From Entophlyctis helioformis (lineage: Eukaryota; Chytridiomycota; Chytridiomycetes; Chytridiales; Chytriomycetaceae), in assembly GCA_025526915.1 (NCBI GenBank), contig JAHLKH010000116.1, positions 21,765-85,764 of the forward strand: a stretch of 64,000 nt of DNA, written 5' to 3'. The translations under genes and the position numbers were made by a program. Below, one piece after another: positions 45,149-54,857 of this stretch. The notes beneath the pieces were generated by a model, which saw nothing but the letters and a program-made list of their open reading frames with translations, had not been told where the DNA came from and did not search any database. Positions within the stretch are counted from its first letter, which is position 1. The number at the start of each line of letters is the position of its first letter.

Positions 45149-45712
45149 ATGCAGCTCACGACCCTCTTTGTTCTCTTCGCGTCCATCCTCTCCGTCCTTG
45201 CTCAGACGACGCCAAACAAGACAGAGGTCGAGGCTGCCCTTCAGCTCCCGCCCGGTTTCAACCGCTTCGCCATCCACAAGGCCCGCGGCCGCACGTTCTA
45301 CGTGTGCAACCGCGTCGACGGCAACGTCACTGCGTGGATCCCCACCAAGCTCGAGGCCAAGCTGTTCACCGTGCGCCGCAAGACGCCCCTCGGCTCGTAC
45401 TCGACCAACCTCACCATCCCCGAGCACTCGTGGATCCACACCCCGACCAGCTCGCAGGTCAACGCCAAGGAGATTGCCACCACCGCTGCCTTTGCCAGTG
45501 GCAACGACCTGCCGGCCGCGTTGTACCAGACCACGTTCCTCTGGGCTGGCTCGCCCACCGACTACTTTGCCGGCACCGAGTACGTTATTCGCGCCAACAC
45601 CAAGAACGGTCTCGTCAACCCGCTGGCGCGATGCGATGTCAAAAAGGTTGGCCGCATCCGTGACCAGCGGTTCACTGCGCAGTTCTGGTACTACCGTCCC
45701 TTTGCCGCCTGA
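45149..45712 (+). CDS. secreted DUF3455-like protein, copy 2
   Basis: Single exon, 187 residues, the same length as copy 1. It shares the signal peptide MQLTTLFVLFASILSVLAQ and the C-terminal KVGRIRDQRFTAQFWYYRP with copy 1, differing mainly in the centre (SQVNAKEIATTAAFASGNDL here). NVT and NLT glycosylation sites are present. Function is unknown. The identical leader and ends with a diverged middle suggest gene conversion or diversifying change in the exposed part. It converges on the F-box/ankyrin gene, 173 bp between stops. Confidence 0.75.
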   Translation: MQLTTLFVLFASILSVLAQTTPNKTEVEAALQLPPGFNRFAIHKARGRTFYVCNRVDGNVTAWIPTKLEAKLFTVRRKTPLGSYSTNLTIPEHSWIHTPTSSQVNAKEIATTAAFASGNDLPAALYQTTFLWAGSPTDYFAGTEYVIRANTKNGLVNPLARCDVKKVGRIRDQRFTAQFWYYRPFAA

Positions 45713-45885
45713 GTCGGTTCATCTCCCAGCCTCCTGATCTTTATTTATGCGTCATATTCTATCACATAAAGCGTCTCTTGATACCCACCGACACTACCAG
45801 ACCACTGTGCCAGCGTTCATAGAAAGCATGGGAAAAGCTGTTCATTCAAATCAATAAGCAAGAAAGTGTTGGAAACAAAAGATTA

Positions 45886-47454
45886 TTACTTCTTGTGAGA
45901 AGAGCTAGAAGAGGCGGTGTTGATGTTACTCGTTTGGCTGCGCAGCCAGGCGACCACGTGCGTGTGTCTGTTTGCACTAGCGAGCTGCATGGCGCGCGGT
46001 GTACATCTGATACTGCGGTTCGCGTAAAGCCACTGCAGCACAGAAAGCCATCCACGCTCAGCTGCGCCATCCAAGGCCTTGGTCGTGCAGCCTTCCTTGC
46101 GATGCACGTGCAGCCACTGCACAACAGCAAGGTGTCCGCGCCCAGCAGCTTCGTCCATCGCGTCGGTCGTGCATCCTTCCGTGCGGTTGGCATGCAGCCA
46201 CTGCACAACATGCAGGTGTCCAAAGCCGGCTGCCAGATCCATCGCATCGGTCGTGCAGCCTTCCGTGCGGTTGGCATGCAGCCACTGCACCACCTCGAGA
46301 TGCCCTGTCCACGCCGCCCAATTCATCGCCTTTGTCGTGCATCCTTCGGTGCGGTTGGCGTGAAGGAACTTGACAACCTCGAGATGCCCATACTGCGCAG
46401 CGCGGTCCATCGCGTCGGTCGTGCATCCTTCACGGCGGTTCTCGTGCAGCCACTGCACCACAGCCAGACGGCCGCTCCATGCTGCGCCATTCATCGCAAG
46501 AACAGTTGCGCCTTCTGTCCGGTTGGCGTGGAGCCACTTGAGCACGTGCATACTGCCGCCGCCTGCCGCGTTGTCCATCGCCCACGTCGTGCATCCTTCG
46601 GTGCGGTTCTCGTGAAGCCAGATAATGACGTCCAAGTGTCCGTTCCATGCCGCCTCGTTCATCGCCGCGACAGTGCATCCTTCCGTCCGGTTGGCACTCA
46701 GCCACTGCACCGTCTCCAAGTGTCCACTGCCTGCCGCATTGTCGATGGCCTTGGTCGTGCATGACTGGTTGCCCGCCTCGTGCAGCATCTGGATCTGTGG
46801 CAGGTATCCGAACTTGGCGGCGAGATCCATCGCATGGTCGTCGTTCCACGTGGTGTAGTGCTGCAGCTGCAGCCCGTAGTGATCGACAAGGTGTTGCAGA
46901 AGAGTCAAGTGTCCGAAACGCAGCGCGTGCCAGCCGAGCGAGATGGGGTGCGACATGTCGAGCAGATCAGTCCATGCACGGCGCATGGGAACCTGGCGCA
47001 GGTGGTAGACGAGATCGATCGGACGAGGAGCATTGGCTGTCTTGTACGCGTTAAGCTGACTGTCGACCTTGGCGTACTCGTCGGCGTTGTTCTTGGCAGG
47101 GAACAGCGCGCACAGGCGGTGGTACATGGAGCGCGACTGCACATCAACGAGCTCCTTGACAGGCACTTCGATGGTTGGCAGCAGACGCAGATCGCCTCCC
47201 CAGTCCAGGATGAATGCCTCGCGCCACAGGTCTCGCTTGTCCTTGGTGGTGAGCTGGGCGGCCGTCTTGCCATGGAACGCCTGAAGGTTGTTGATGTGGC
47301 GAGTGAGCGGACTGACGAAGCGGAGCACGTGCAGCTGGATCTCTGCCGGCAGCTTGTCCCAGAGACTTGATCCGTGCGGCAACGGCGGCTCTGGCTGCAC
47401 GAGCCCGGCCTTGACGTTGTCATCGTCGGTTTTCATGCGCTTGCTTTGGCTCAT
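45886..47454 (-). CDS. F-box/ankyrin-repeat protein, intact
   Basis: Single exon, 522 residues. An F-box-like segment (SSLWDKLPAEIQLHVLRFVS) lies near residues 29-48, followed by a linker with SRSMYHRLCALFPAKNN. From about residue 175 there are about twelve ankyrin-type repeats of exactly 28 residues, consensus GHLEVVQWLHANRTEGCTTDAMDLAA. The C-terminus is a Ser-rich tail ending SHKK. The repeats are also visible as an 84-bp tandem pattern in DNA. By analogy with other F-box/ankyrin proteins it would recruit targets to an SCF ubiquitin ligase; the target is unknown. Two related loci, at 48963-50307 and 55563-57023, are broken. The upstream region carries a cluster of palindromic CATATG motifs. 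Confidence 0.87.
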   Translation of the reverse strand: MSQSKRMKTDDDNVKAGLVQPEPPLPHGSSLWDKLPAEIQLHVLRFVSPLTRHINNLQAFHGKTAAQLTTKDKRDLWREAFILDWGGDLRLLPTIEVPVKELVDVQSRSMYHRLCALFPAKNNADEYAKVDSQLNAYKTANAPRPIDLVYHLRQVPMRRAWTDLLDMSHPISLGWHALRFGHLTLLQHLVDHYGLQLQHYTTWNDDHAMDLAAKFGYLPQIQMLHEAGNQSCTTKAIDNAAGSGHLETVQWLSANRTEGCTVAAMNEAAWNGHLDVIIWLHENRTEGCTTWAMDNAAGGGSMHVLKWLHANRTEGATVLAMNGAAWSGRLAVVQWLHENRREGCTTDAMDRAAQYGHLEVVKFLHANRTEGCTTKAMNWAAWTGHLEVVQWLHANRTEGCTTDAMDLAAGFGHLHVVQWLHANRTEGCTTDAMDEAAGRGHLAVVQWLHVHRKEGCTTKALDGAAERGWLSVLQWLYANRSIRCTPRAMQLASANRHTHVVAWLRSQTSNINTASSSSSHKK

Positions 47455-47660
47455 GTTGTCAATGGCGGATGGCTGCAGGAGGCGAAGCAGCAGACAGCAG
47501 TGTCAGAGGACAGCAGCGCCAGCAGACAGTGTCGGCAAACAGGGCAGCAGCCAGGGCGGCAGACATGGTCAAGCGTCCTGCAACGAACCTGGCGAGTGCG
47601 AGTGTTTCAAAAGGAATGAGCAGCAAGCGGGGAAGCCGTTCTATTTATACCTGGCATGAT

Positions 47661-47741
47661 TTCATATGACGGTGATATGACGGTGATATGATATCATATG
47701 ACGATCATATGATATCATATGATATCATATGACGGTGATCT
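47661..47741 (-). promoter_or_regulatory. CATATGA/ATATCAT palindromic cluster upstream of the F-box/ankyrin gene
   Basis: About 80 bp made of repeated tcatatgacggtgat and gatatcatatg words, AT-rich in a GC-rich region, about 200-290 bp before the ATG at 47454. A related cluster lies upstream of the broken F-box/ankyrin copy (50526-50590), and a single tcatatgacgatg at 3888. The gap 47455-47660 holds the leader with agcag-type repeats and no gene. Confidence 0.5.
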
Positions 47742-47763
47742 GTTGTGAAAGTGATGACAGAAC

Positions 47764-48927
47764 ATGAGCATGGCATCGCACGAGGGGCCAGGGATGCCTG
47801 GCGCTTGGATACTCGCGAAAGCACTCAACTTCACGCCTGGACAGTGCTGGACGGTCGGCTCTGTGAATGTGGGCAACCAACAACAGGGTGCCAACCTCCG
47901 GGCCATCCGAGACACAAGAGCACGGGATGTGCATGATGATGAGGACCCCATCCTGATCATGGGAGACTGGAATCAGACGCACCAGATGCTTCGGCGGCAG
48001 CTGAACCAGTGGGGATTAGGACCTGGAGGTCTTGACGGCCAGCCCGGAGCTCGGCGCCACGCGGCCGTAGGTGCCGGGCGGGAGAGCGATGGCGATGTCT
48101 GTGGGGACGACAGCACGGCCCTTGGCGGGGACGACGGCATCGTGTGCGCTGCGAGCAGGCGGGCGGGCATCGGACATGTGAGCCGCTCAGATCGTTGCAG
48201 CACATGCGGGCGAAAGTATGGAGCGGCACAGACAGCCACAGCCGAAGCAGTCGCAGCAGTTCCAAACACACAAGCACGGCACCGTGTGTTTGACCACACA
48301 CTCTGCGCCAGATGCCATGGGAGCATTGCGCACTCCAACTTCTGGCAGCCGCTCATCGATCTTGACGATGAGGCTGACGTGGACACTGTGGCAAGCATGT
48401 TTGTGGCTGTATTGCAGGACGTCGTGGACCGAGCAGGGGGCTTCGTGTGGCTCCCCCAGAGTGCAAACAACGCAAGCTCTTCACACACGCAACGAGAGCC
48501 GCCATCAAGCTCAAGAATCAGACGTCTGTTTTGCAATGCCGGTCGGTGCACAGCCAAGCCGCCACTGGTGAGGAGGCGTCCGCCAAGGCTGTCCGCTGTC
48601 TGGCCTCGAGTTCAACTTGCCCCTCAACGACAGCCTCGATGGCATCCCCGAGATCAGCATCCGTGGACTGATGTTTGCAGACACGCAGAGTCGCATGCAG
48701 CACGGGCAGCCGCAGTGCGTGTCGTGGCGGCATGGGCGGACAAGTGGCAGATGGCGTTCGGTGTTGACAAGTGCATCTTCATTCGAACAGCGAGTCTTGG
48801 TTGTCCGTTCATCACTCGTATTGGGTTCCCTCGTTGGTGGCAGCATCGCCGTCATCCTCTTGGCTTGCATTGGGAATCTGCCCCCATGGATTGTCCAGTG
48901 GGAGGCTGCTTTGCGAAAAGGCGGTGA
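47764..48927 (+). mobile_element. degraded non-LTR retrotransposon (LINE) fragment
   Basis: A frame of 387 codons reads as patches of a LINE polyprotein. Near 47955 it has DPILIMGDWNQTHQ, like the late motif of the apurinic endonuclease domain. Near 48655-48690 another frame has IRGLMFADTQSRMQ, resembling the reverse transcriptase catalytic loop but with the second Asp replaced, and near 48741 the first frame has AAWADKWQMAFGVDKC, the usual segment after it. Most of the polymerase is missing between them, where a Cys-rich stretch of unclear origin lies. It is therefore a deleted, inactive remnant. Its 3' end runs into the broken F-box/ankyrin copy on the other strand. Confidence 0.5.
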
Positions 48928-48962
48928 TGGCGGCATTCGTAATAGGTTCGGGTGCTCCGGGC

Positions 48963-50307
48963 TCATCCGTTTCCGCATTCCCGCAAACGCCGCAGCATCT
49001 CGTCATTGCCGACAGCCAACACACGCTCAATAACAAAGTCTCTTGATGCGCGAGAGCCTTTCGAGTACATGTACTTGACGATATCCATGCATCCCGAGTA
49101 AATGGCCTTATCCAGTGCGGCATGCGTGCATCCTTCGTGGCGGTTGGCATCCAGCCACTTGATGACATGCAGGTGGCCGTTGCGAGCCGCGTAATCCATG
49201 GCATGAGTCGTGCATCCTTCGTGGCGGTTGGCATGCAGCACTTGACGACATGCAGATGGCCATCTATGGCAGCAAAGTCCATCGCCTTGGTCGTGCATCC
49301 TTCGCTTCTGTTGGCATGCAGCCACTCAATCACGTGCAGGTGGCCTTCGCCAGCCGCAAGATTCATCGCGGAAGTTGTACATCCTTCGCGGCGGTTGGCA
49401 TGCAACCACTTGACGACATGCAGATGGCCATATATGGCAGCAAAGTCCATCGCCAATCGTGCATCCTTCGTCCTGTTCTTGTGCAGCCACTGTACAATAT
49501 CAAGATGGCCGTATTCTGCCGCCAGTCCATGGCATGAGTCGTGCATCCCGTCACACACGGCCAAACAGGTACTGGATAACGTCGAGATGTCCATTGCCCG
49601 CTGCTTGATCGATGGCTTCGTACCAGTACCGGCTGGTTGGTTTATGATGGCCATCCAGTTCTTGAGTGTGCTGTACTTGTCGTCGAGATGCTTGAGCAGA
49701 TCGAGACAGCCAAAGCGGATGGCCCAGCGAGCGAGTGCGATCGGATACGTAAAGTCGAGCAGATCGAACCAGCCATGTCGCATGGGAATGAGAATCAGCC
49801 GACGGCTGTCGCACGGATCGTCCGTGAACGAGTCGTTGTAGTTGTTGTTGCGTGCGTCGACTTTGGCGCACTCGATCTCAGTGTGCTGAGGAAAGCGCTT
49901 GCAGAGACGGTCGTACATGGAGCGAGAGAGGGCGAGCAGCAGCCGTTGTGGACCGTCAGGTCACGTCAGGCAGCAGAGCCAGATCACCTTGCCAGTCCAT
50001 CTTGAACGCTTCGATCCACAGCTGCAGCTTGGTTGCTTCGTCGAGTGTGGCGGCCGTCTTGCCATGAACGCCTGAAGGTTGTTGATGTGGCGAGTGAGCG
50101 GCTGGCAAACCTGAACACGAGCAGCTGGATCTCTGCCGGCAGCTTGTCCCAGAGACTTGATTCGTGCGGCAACGGCTGCTTGTGCGGCGCTGGCTCGACC
50201 ATTTCGTGTTGGAAGCACATAACGGTGCTGCTGCTACTGGTCTTGAGTCGCTTGGCTGGCGGCGCTTGCTGCTGGTCTGGCAGCTCGTGCTGTGCTGGCT
50301 CGGCCAT
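48963..50307 (-). pseudogene. frameshifted F-box/ankyrin gene
   Basis: The sequence follows the intact gene at 45886 closely: MAEPAQHELPDQ, then the F-box SSLWDKLPAEIQLLVFRFAS, PLTRHINNLQAF, SRSMYDRLCKRFPQH and about seven 28-residue repeats, ending VGNDEMLRRLRECGNG. The reading frame changes at least five times: near 50100 (after FRFAS), near 50070 (after NLQAF), near 49520, near 49460 and near 49240. Where I can compare with the intact copy, each change is one missing base within a doublet or triplet (for example cc or gg). As it stands no full-length protein is possible. Real decay or assembly deletions could both explain it. Confidence 0.75.
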
Positions 50308-50525
50308 GTCGTTGTCGGGGCGCTTGCTTGAGTTGAAGCTGCAGGAAGGGAAGCGGCAGGCAGGGCAGTGGTAGACAACGCAGCAGCGTCAGGCAGAGCG
50401 GCAGCAAACAGAACGAGCAGTGAACGGTTGACACAGAAGCTAGCATCGAACCTGGCGAGTGCGAGTGCTAGGGAGTGGAGTGAGCAGCAAGCGGCGAAAC
50501 GGCTTGAGATATACTTTGTGCGGAA

Positions 50526-50590
50526 TGACATATGACGGTGATGTGATATCACATGATAATCGTATGACGGTGACATGACGGTGATCTGTG
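50526..50590 (-). promoter_or_regulatory. second CATATGACGGTGA cluster, upstream of the broken F-box/ankyrin gene
   Basis: The stretch contains catatgacggtgatgtgat, atcacatgat, cgtatgacggtga and catgacggtgatctgtg. It matches the cluster at 47661 in words and in distance from the ATG (about 220-280 bp). Confidence 0.5.
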
Positions 50591-51079
50591 GAGGACTGCC
50601 CAACAGAATGGGGCGAGAGGGGCGAGCCTGTGGTTGCTCGAAGACTGGACATTCGTGTCGAGTGGCCAGGTTGCTCGTTGCATGGTGCGCAAGGCTGATG
50701 CAAGGCTGGTGCAAGGCTGGATGCAAGGCTGGCGTGAGGTGAACTGTGCCGGCTGCCTGCTCAAGCGGCTTCAATGTCGCTTGACTCGCCCAAACTCCGA
50801 CATTGCGCCAACATTGCCATCTGAGATGTATCAAAGCGTGGCGGATTGCTTGATGATGTTTGTGAAGCCCAGATCCTTGTGCGATGGAGTATCATCAAGT
50901 TGCACACACCATCACAGCATCACAGCATCACAGTATCACAGTATCACAGCCGCGCAGAGTCACAAAGCGTCGCACATGCAAGCCAGAGTGCTTATAAGCA
51001 TGGCTGCATCCCCACTCGTGCTGACACAATCCGACCAACCAGCCAGCCAGCACACCGCACACCGCACACCGATCCCAAC
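50591..51079 (+). promoter_or_regulatory. intergenic with promoter of DUF3455-like copy 3
   Basis: It includes a short array of tcacagca/tcacagta words at about 50910-50950 and a TATA-like cttataagc at about 50992-51000, 80 bp before the ATG at 51080. I see no gene in the rest. Confidence 0.45.
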
Positions 51080-51666
51080 ATGCAAGTCACAGCCACTCTC
51101 CTCCTGCTGCTCAGCACCATCCAGCTTGCCTTTGCCATCGCCGTCCCACAAACATCCACACGCCGTCCCAGAGCGACGTCGAGAACCTCCTCTTGCTGCC
51201 CGCCGCCAACTCGCGCTACCAGGCTTTGACAGGCAGAGGCACATACACATACAAGTGCGTCCTTCTCCCAGGCAACCGCACCGCCTGGCAGGGCACCGAA
51301 GCCAAGGCCACGCTGTTCCGGCTCGAAACCAGCAGACGCGTCGGCAGCTACTTTGCCAACCTCGTCGCCAACACGCACACGTTCAAGTACACCGCCGACG
51401 ACTCGGTCGCTCTCGGCCGCCAGATCCGCACCAACGTGCGCTACTCGGGCGTCACCAACCTGCCGTGGGGTCTCATTGACATCAGCGAGGTGTGGCCGAC
51501 GGGCAACACCAACAAGTTCTTTGACACCAAGGCGAGCTATGTCATCCGCGCATTCACGATTGGCGGCCGCATCAACCCGTTGACGCAATGCACGCAGCTC
51601 AAGCACGTTGGCCGTGTCAAGGACCAGCGCTTCTCGGCCCAGTACTGGTTCTACCGCAAGAACTGA
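51080..51666 (+). CDS. secreted DUF3455-like protein, copy 3, apparent frameshift
   Basis: The ATG at 51080 gives a signal peptide (MQVTATLLLLLSTIQLAFA), but this frame ends soon after. The mature domain lies in another frame: SQSDVENLLLLPAANSRYQA, YTYKCVLLPGNRTAWQGTEA, RVGSYFANLVANTHTFKYTA, and the family ending GRVKDQRFSAQYWFYRKN. One base is missing between about 51138 and 51165, where there are ccc runs and one aaa run. No intron of realistic length fits (the only GT-AG pair would be 29 nt). Either a recent frameshift or an assembly error. The domain is clearly related to copies 1 and 2 but more diverged than they are from each other. Confidence 0.6.
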
Positions 51667-51979
51667 TCCTGTGACTCCACCTGGCTCTGCTTCTGGTTCT
51701 GTTTCCCGTGTCTCTTCTTTCCGGCGCCACTCCCTTCTCGAGTCGTGCCCATCTGCATCTAGTCTGCTCCCGTATCTGCCCCGTATCTGCTCCGTATCTG
51801 CTTCATAAACATGCCTTTTAGACTTGCCTGCTTCTCCCTCTCCTTCTCGCAGTGTGCGACACTCTCATCGCCACCATGCATGCATCCATGCACAGCAGAT
51901 GCTCAACGTGTACTGTACTGTATTGGGACAAAGGGGGTGGACAACAGAGGGTGGGCAACAGACGCCAGCCAGTAGTGCC
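51667..51979. other. convergent 3' region, no gene
   Basis: Between two convergent stops. It contains three near-copies of cgtatctgctc around 51770-51800, a gcatgcatccatgcacag segment, and no open frame with protein-like composition. Confidence 0.45.
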
Positions 51980-53284
51980 TCAGAGTCTGCTGGTGGTATG
52001 TGCATCAAGCGCAGACAGGTCGTATGACGGCGGCTGTCCAACCGTGATGGTCGCCGTGCTCTCCAGAGCAGGAAGGTCGGTGGATGCAGGCCGCTCCACT
52101 CGGCCCCGCCAGCGGTCGGGCTGCACCACCACGGGCTGGTCCAGAGGAAACTGCACGACAGACGACGACCGCGCGCGTCCGGATCTGAACGACGGCGTGA
52201 ACGATGCTCGTCTGGACTCGCGACTGGCGGCTGCGTTGGCGGCATCGACTGCGGCCAGATGCGAGTGGAGCGGGGCTGGCGTGATGGCGTCTGGGTTGGA
52301 GCGGATCGTGTCGAGGCTGGTTCGGCGTGGCGCAGGGTCGCTGTCGTGGAAGCGCAGGACGGGCGATCGTGGCCGTGACGGCGCAGTGGCAGCAGAGTCG
52401 GTCGAGCGGCGAGGCTGCTCGTCGCCATCACGTCCATCTGCTGCTGCTGCTGCTGCTGTGGACGCTCCCAGTCCAACTGCACCGGCTGCTGCCATGGTGC
52501 TCGGCTGCAGCGATCGCCGGCTCATGGACCCGATGCTGGCGACGGTCATGACGCTGGCACGGCGAGAGCCAGCCGCACCTGGCGGCACTCGCAGCGAGTC
52601 TCGGTCGTTGTCGTAAGCCACCTCGACCGAGTCCTCTCTTGTGACCTTTGGCCAGAACAGGCACCACGACAGATACGGCAGATACCGCAGACAGGCAAGG
52701 CCGGCCCCGCCGAAAAAGACCAGCAACGCAGGCGCAAGGAGGAACAGCGACGGGCTGGTTGAAGTCGCTGCTCCAGGCGGCAGCGCAGGCGGGGAGGATG
52801 TTGGCGTTGGGCTTGCTGATGCCGTTGACAAGAGCAACGTGGCGCTTTCTGTCGGTGCTGCTGCTGCTGTCGAGGATGGCGGCCAGGAAAGCAGCGACTG
52901 CGAGCCAGAGTCGGACAGGCGGGCAGCAGGTGCCTGCATGGGAATCGCCGAGTGGGACGTTGGCAGCGGCGCTGCTGCTGCTGCTGCTTCGGCTGCTGCT
53001 CCATGCGGCTGTGGATGCTGTGGATGCTGTGGATGCTGTGGGAGGCGTCGATGCAGCCGTTGATGCCTTGCGGCGGCTGCTTCGGCTGGCAGCGTTGGCG
53101 TGGCGGCCGGCTCGAGGGGCGGCTGTGTGCCAGTGTCCTCGCTGCTGCCACCACTGCCGCCACTGCTGCCACTTCCACTGCTGCCACTTCCACTGCCAGC
53201 GTCGGTGGCTTTGGGATGCGACAGCGCCAGCGTCCCGACTCGCAGGCGCAGCGACGCAATGTCTTGGTGCACAACAACGACCAT
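51980..53284 (-). CDS. single-pass membrane protein with C-terminal PPxY motif
   Basis: Single exon, 434 residues from the ATG at 53284. The N-terminal 190 residues are Ser/Gly/Ala/Pro/His-rich and disordered. One strong TM segment follows (LFLLAPALLVFFGGAGLACL, continuing to a Trp/Cys-rich LSWCLFWP). The C-terminal half is basic and Ser-rich (SMSRRSLQPS, PRRTSLDTIR, RGRVERPAST) with a PPSYDL motif near the end, the form recognised by WW domains of Nedd4/Rsp5 ubiquitin ligases. No family is recognised. It is divergent from the Brp/Blh gene, with 63 bp between start codons, so the two probably share a promoter. Confidence 0.6.
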   Translation of the reverse strand: MVVVVHQDIASLRLRVGTLALSHPKATDAGSGSGSSGSGSSGGSGGSSEDTGTQPPLEPAATPTLPAEAAAARHQRLHRRLPQHPQHPQHPQPHGAAAEAAAAAAPLPTSHSAIPMQAPAARLSDSGSQSLLSWPPSSTAAAAPTESATLLLSTASASPTPTSSPPALPPGAATSTSPSLFLLAPALLVFFGGAGLACLRYLPYLSWCLFWPKVTREDSVEVAYDNDRDSLRVPPGAAGSRRASVMTVASIGSMSRRSLQPSTMAAAGAVGLGASTAAAAAADGRDGDEQPRRSTDSAATAPSRPRSPVLRFHDSDPAPRRTSLDTIRSNPDAITPAPLHSHLAAVDAANAAASRESRRASFTPSFRSGRARSSSVVQFPLDQPVVVQPDRWRGRVERPASTDLPALESTATITVGQPPSYDLSALDAHTTSRL

Positions 53285-53347
53285 CGCCTGCCGATCTGTG
53301 CGCAAACTCAGCCCATCTCAGCCAAACTCAGCCAGACTCGGCCAGAC

Positions 53348-54775
53348 ATGGTGCGGCGGCTGCAGATCGCTGCAACCATCGCCATCACAGCGGTCGCCTG
53401 TGCAGCACCGCCAGCAGTGTACGCCATGCTCAGGACGCCCATCATGCTGCTGCTCGTGCTGGCGCTCGGCATCCCACACGGCGCATTCGATCATGTCATG
53501 CACGAGCATCTGCAGCACATCCGCCATCGCACGAGCCGCTCAGATCGCAGCCATGGCGCACTGCAGCTTCACGGCACGACAGCCGCCAGACACGGCACGC
53601 CAACAGGATCGTGGCTGGCATCCATGCCAAGCATGGCAGCCATGTACACCACGTATCTGCTCATCATGGCTGCATGGTCGCTCAGCTGGACCGTTGCGCC
53701 GTCTCTCACGCTCGCTGCCTTTCTGGCCGTGTCGGCATTCCATTTCGGCGAGGTGGGTGCCTGCCGCCTGCCGTATCCTGTGGCTGCAAGCACTTGTCCA
53801 CTCACCACACACCGCTCGTCGCTCACATCCCTCGGACTGCAGTCGGATCTGGATGCCATCGACTTTGCCGCTGCATATCCGCCGGCTGTGGCTCCAGCCG
53901 TGTTTGCGTCGCGCGGCATCTTGCTTGTCGGTCTCACCATGGCATCCGATCCGTCCATTTCCGTGCCCATCCTCACAGAGTTGGTCGGCCATGACTGCCA
54001 CGCCTCGCACCCGTGGCTGTATCCAGCCATTGTCACGCAGCACGTGGCGGTTCTGTCTGCGCTTGCGGTGCTCCATCCGTCGCTGGCATCTGCATCTGCC
54101 TGCGGCCATCACAAGACGCGGTCGGTTGCTGGCAGACACGACTCTCACGCGCGGTTTCCAGCAGCGTCCACTGTCAGTGCGCCGTCAGCACGGCTGTGGA
54201 TGTGCGAGATGTGCCGCGCTCTCCTCTATGTGGCCGTGTTCCGGCTGACAGATCCGTTGATGGGGTTTGCCGTGTACTTTGGGCTGTGGCACTCGCTGGG
54301 ATCCATGGCGGCCGACATTGCGTTTCTCAAGGCTGGCAGCCATCCGATGTTTGGCCCATCTGTGGCATCCTTGGACGGCACTGGCAGCAACAGCGGCAAC
54401 AACGAGAAGGATGCCATCGATGCCATTGCAGCACACCAAGACAGAGTGACACTCGGCGACTTTGCGCGGTGCTACAGGGCTGCTGTGCCCTACACGGCCG
54501 TGGCCATTCTGTCCATGGCAGGCTTCTATGCCGTGTTTCCATTGCTGCGCAACGACGCCACAAATGCCACCAGATCGACCGTAGAGACCGCAGCGACCGG
54601 ATCGCAGCAGGTGGATACAAGTGTGCGGCTGTGGGCCGTGTTTGTCATGGCCATCTCGGTGCTCACAGGGCCGCATGTGTGGGTCGTGGCTGTCAAGCAC
54701 TCGCTGCCGGTGCCGCCGCCGCCTGTGCACCACAGCGACTCGGGCATTGACGTTGCAGACTCGCAGGCAGGCTGA
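53348..54775 (+). CDS. Brp/Blh-type beta-carotene 15,15'-oxygenase-like protein
   Basis: Single exon, 475 residues, polytopic membrane protein. The ATG at 53348 begins MVRRLQIAATIAITAVACAA. Conserved blocks of the Brp/Blh family are visible: LALGIPHGAFDHVMHEH (metal His), AVSAFHFGE, FGLWHSLGSM and LTGPHVWVVAVKH, each inside or next to hydrophobic helices. Members cleave beta-carotene to retinal and are best known from rhodopsin-bearing bacteria, archaea and some protists. The insert between the FHFGE helix and the later blocks (53755-54200) is longer than usual and polar. In a zoosporic fungus retinal could feed a rhodopsin-based eyespot; that is inference, since no opsin or carotenoid gene lies in the window. 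Confidence 0.8.
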   Translation: MVRRLQIAATIAITAVACAAPPAVYAMLRTPIMLLLVLALGIPHGAFDHVMHEHLQHIRHRTSRSDRSHGALQLHGTTAARHGTPTGSWLASMPSMAAMYTTYLLIMAAWSLSWTVAPSLTLAAFLAVSAFHFGEVGACRLPYPVAASTCPLTTHRSSLTSLGLQSDLDAIDFAAAYPPAVAPAVFASRGILLVGLTMASDPSISVPILTELVGHDCHASHPWLYPAIVTQHVAVLSALAVLHPSLASASACGHHKTRSVAGRHDSHARFPAASTVSAPSARLWMCEMCRALLYVAVFRLTDPLMGFAVYFGLWHSLGSMAADIAFLKAGSHPMFGPSVASLDGTGSNSGNNEKDAIDAIAAHQDRVTLGDFARCYRAAVPYTAVAILSMAGFYAVFPLLRNDATNATRSTVETAATGSQQVDTSVRLWAVFVMAISVLTGPHVWVVAVKHSLPVPPPPVHHSDSGIDVADSQAG

Positions 54776-54857
54776 CAAGGGAATGAAGCGGACGTTGGTG
54801 GTACATATGGATGCTATTGGGATGTCTGTCTGGCAGTCTGTCTGTCTGTCTGGCAGC

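Noticed and set aside
51138..51166. A 29-nt intron (gtcccac...gtcccag) to rescue DUF3455-like copy 3
   Set aside because: All other introns in the window are about 55 nt or longer; a one-base deletion is simpler.
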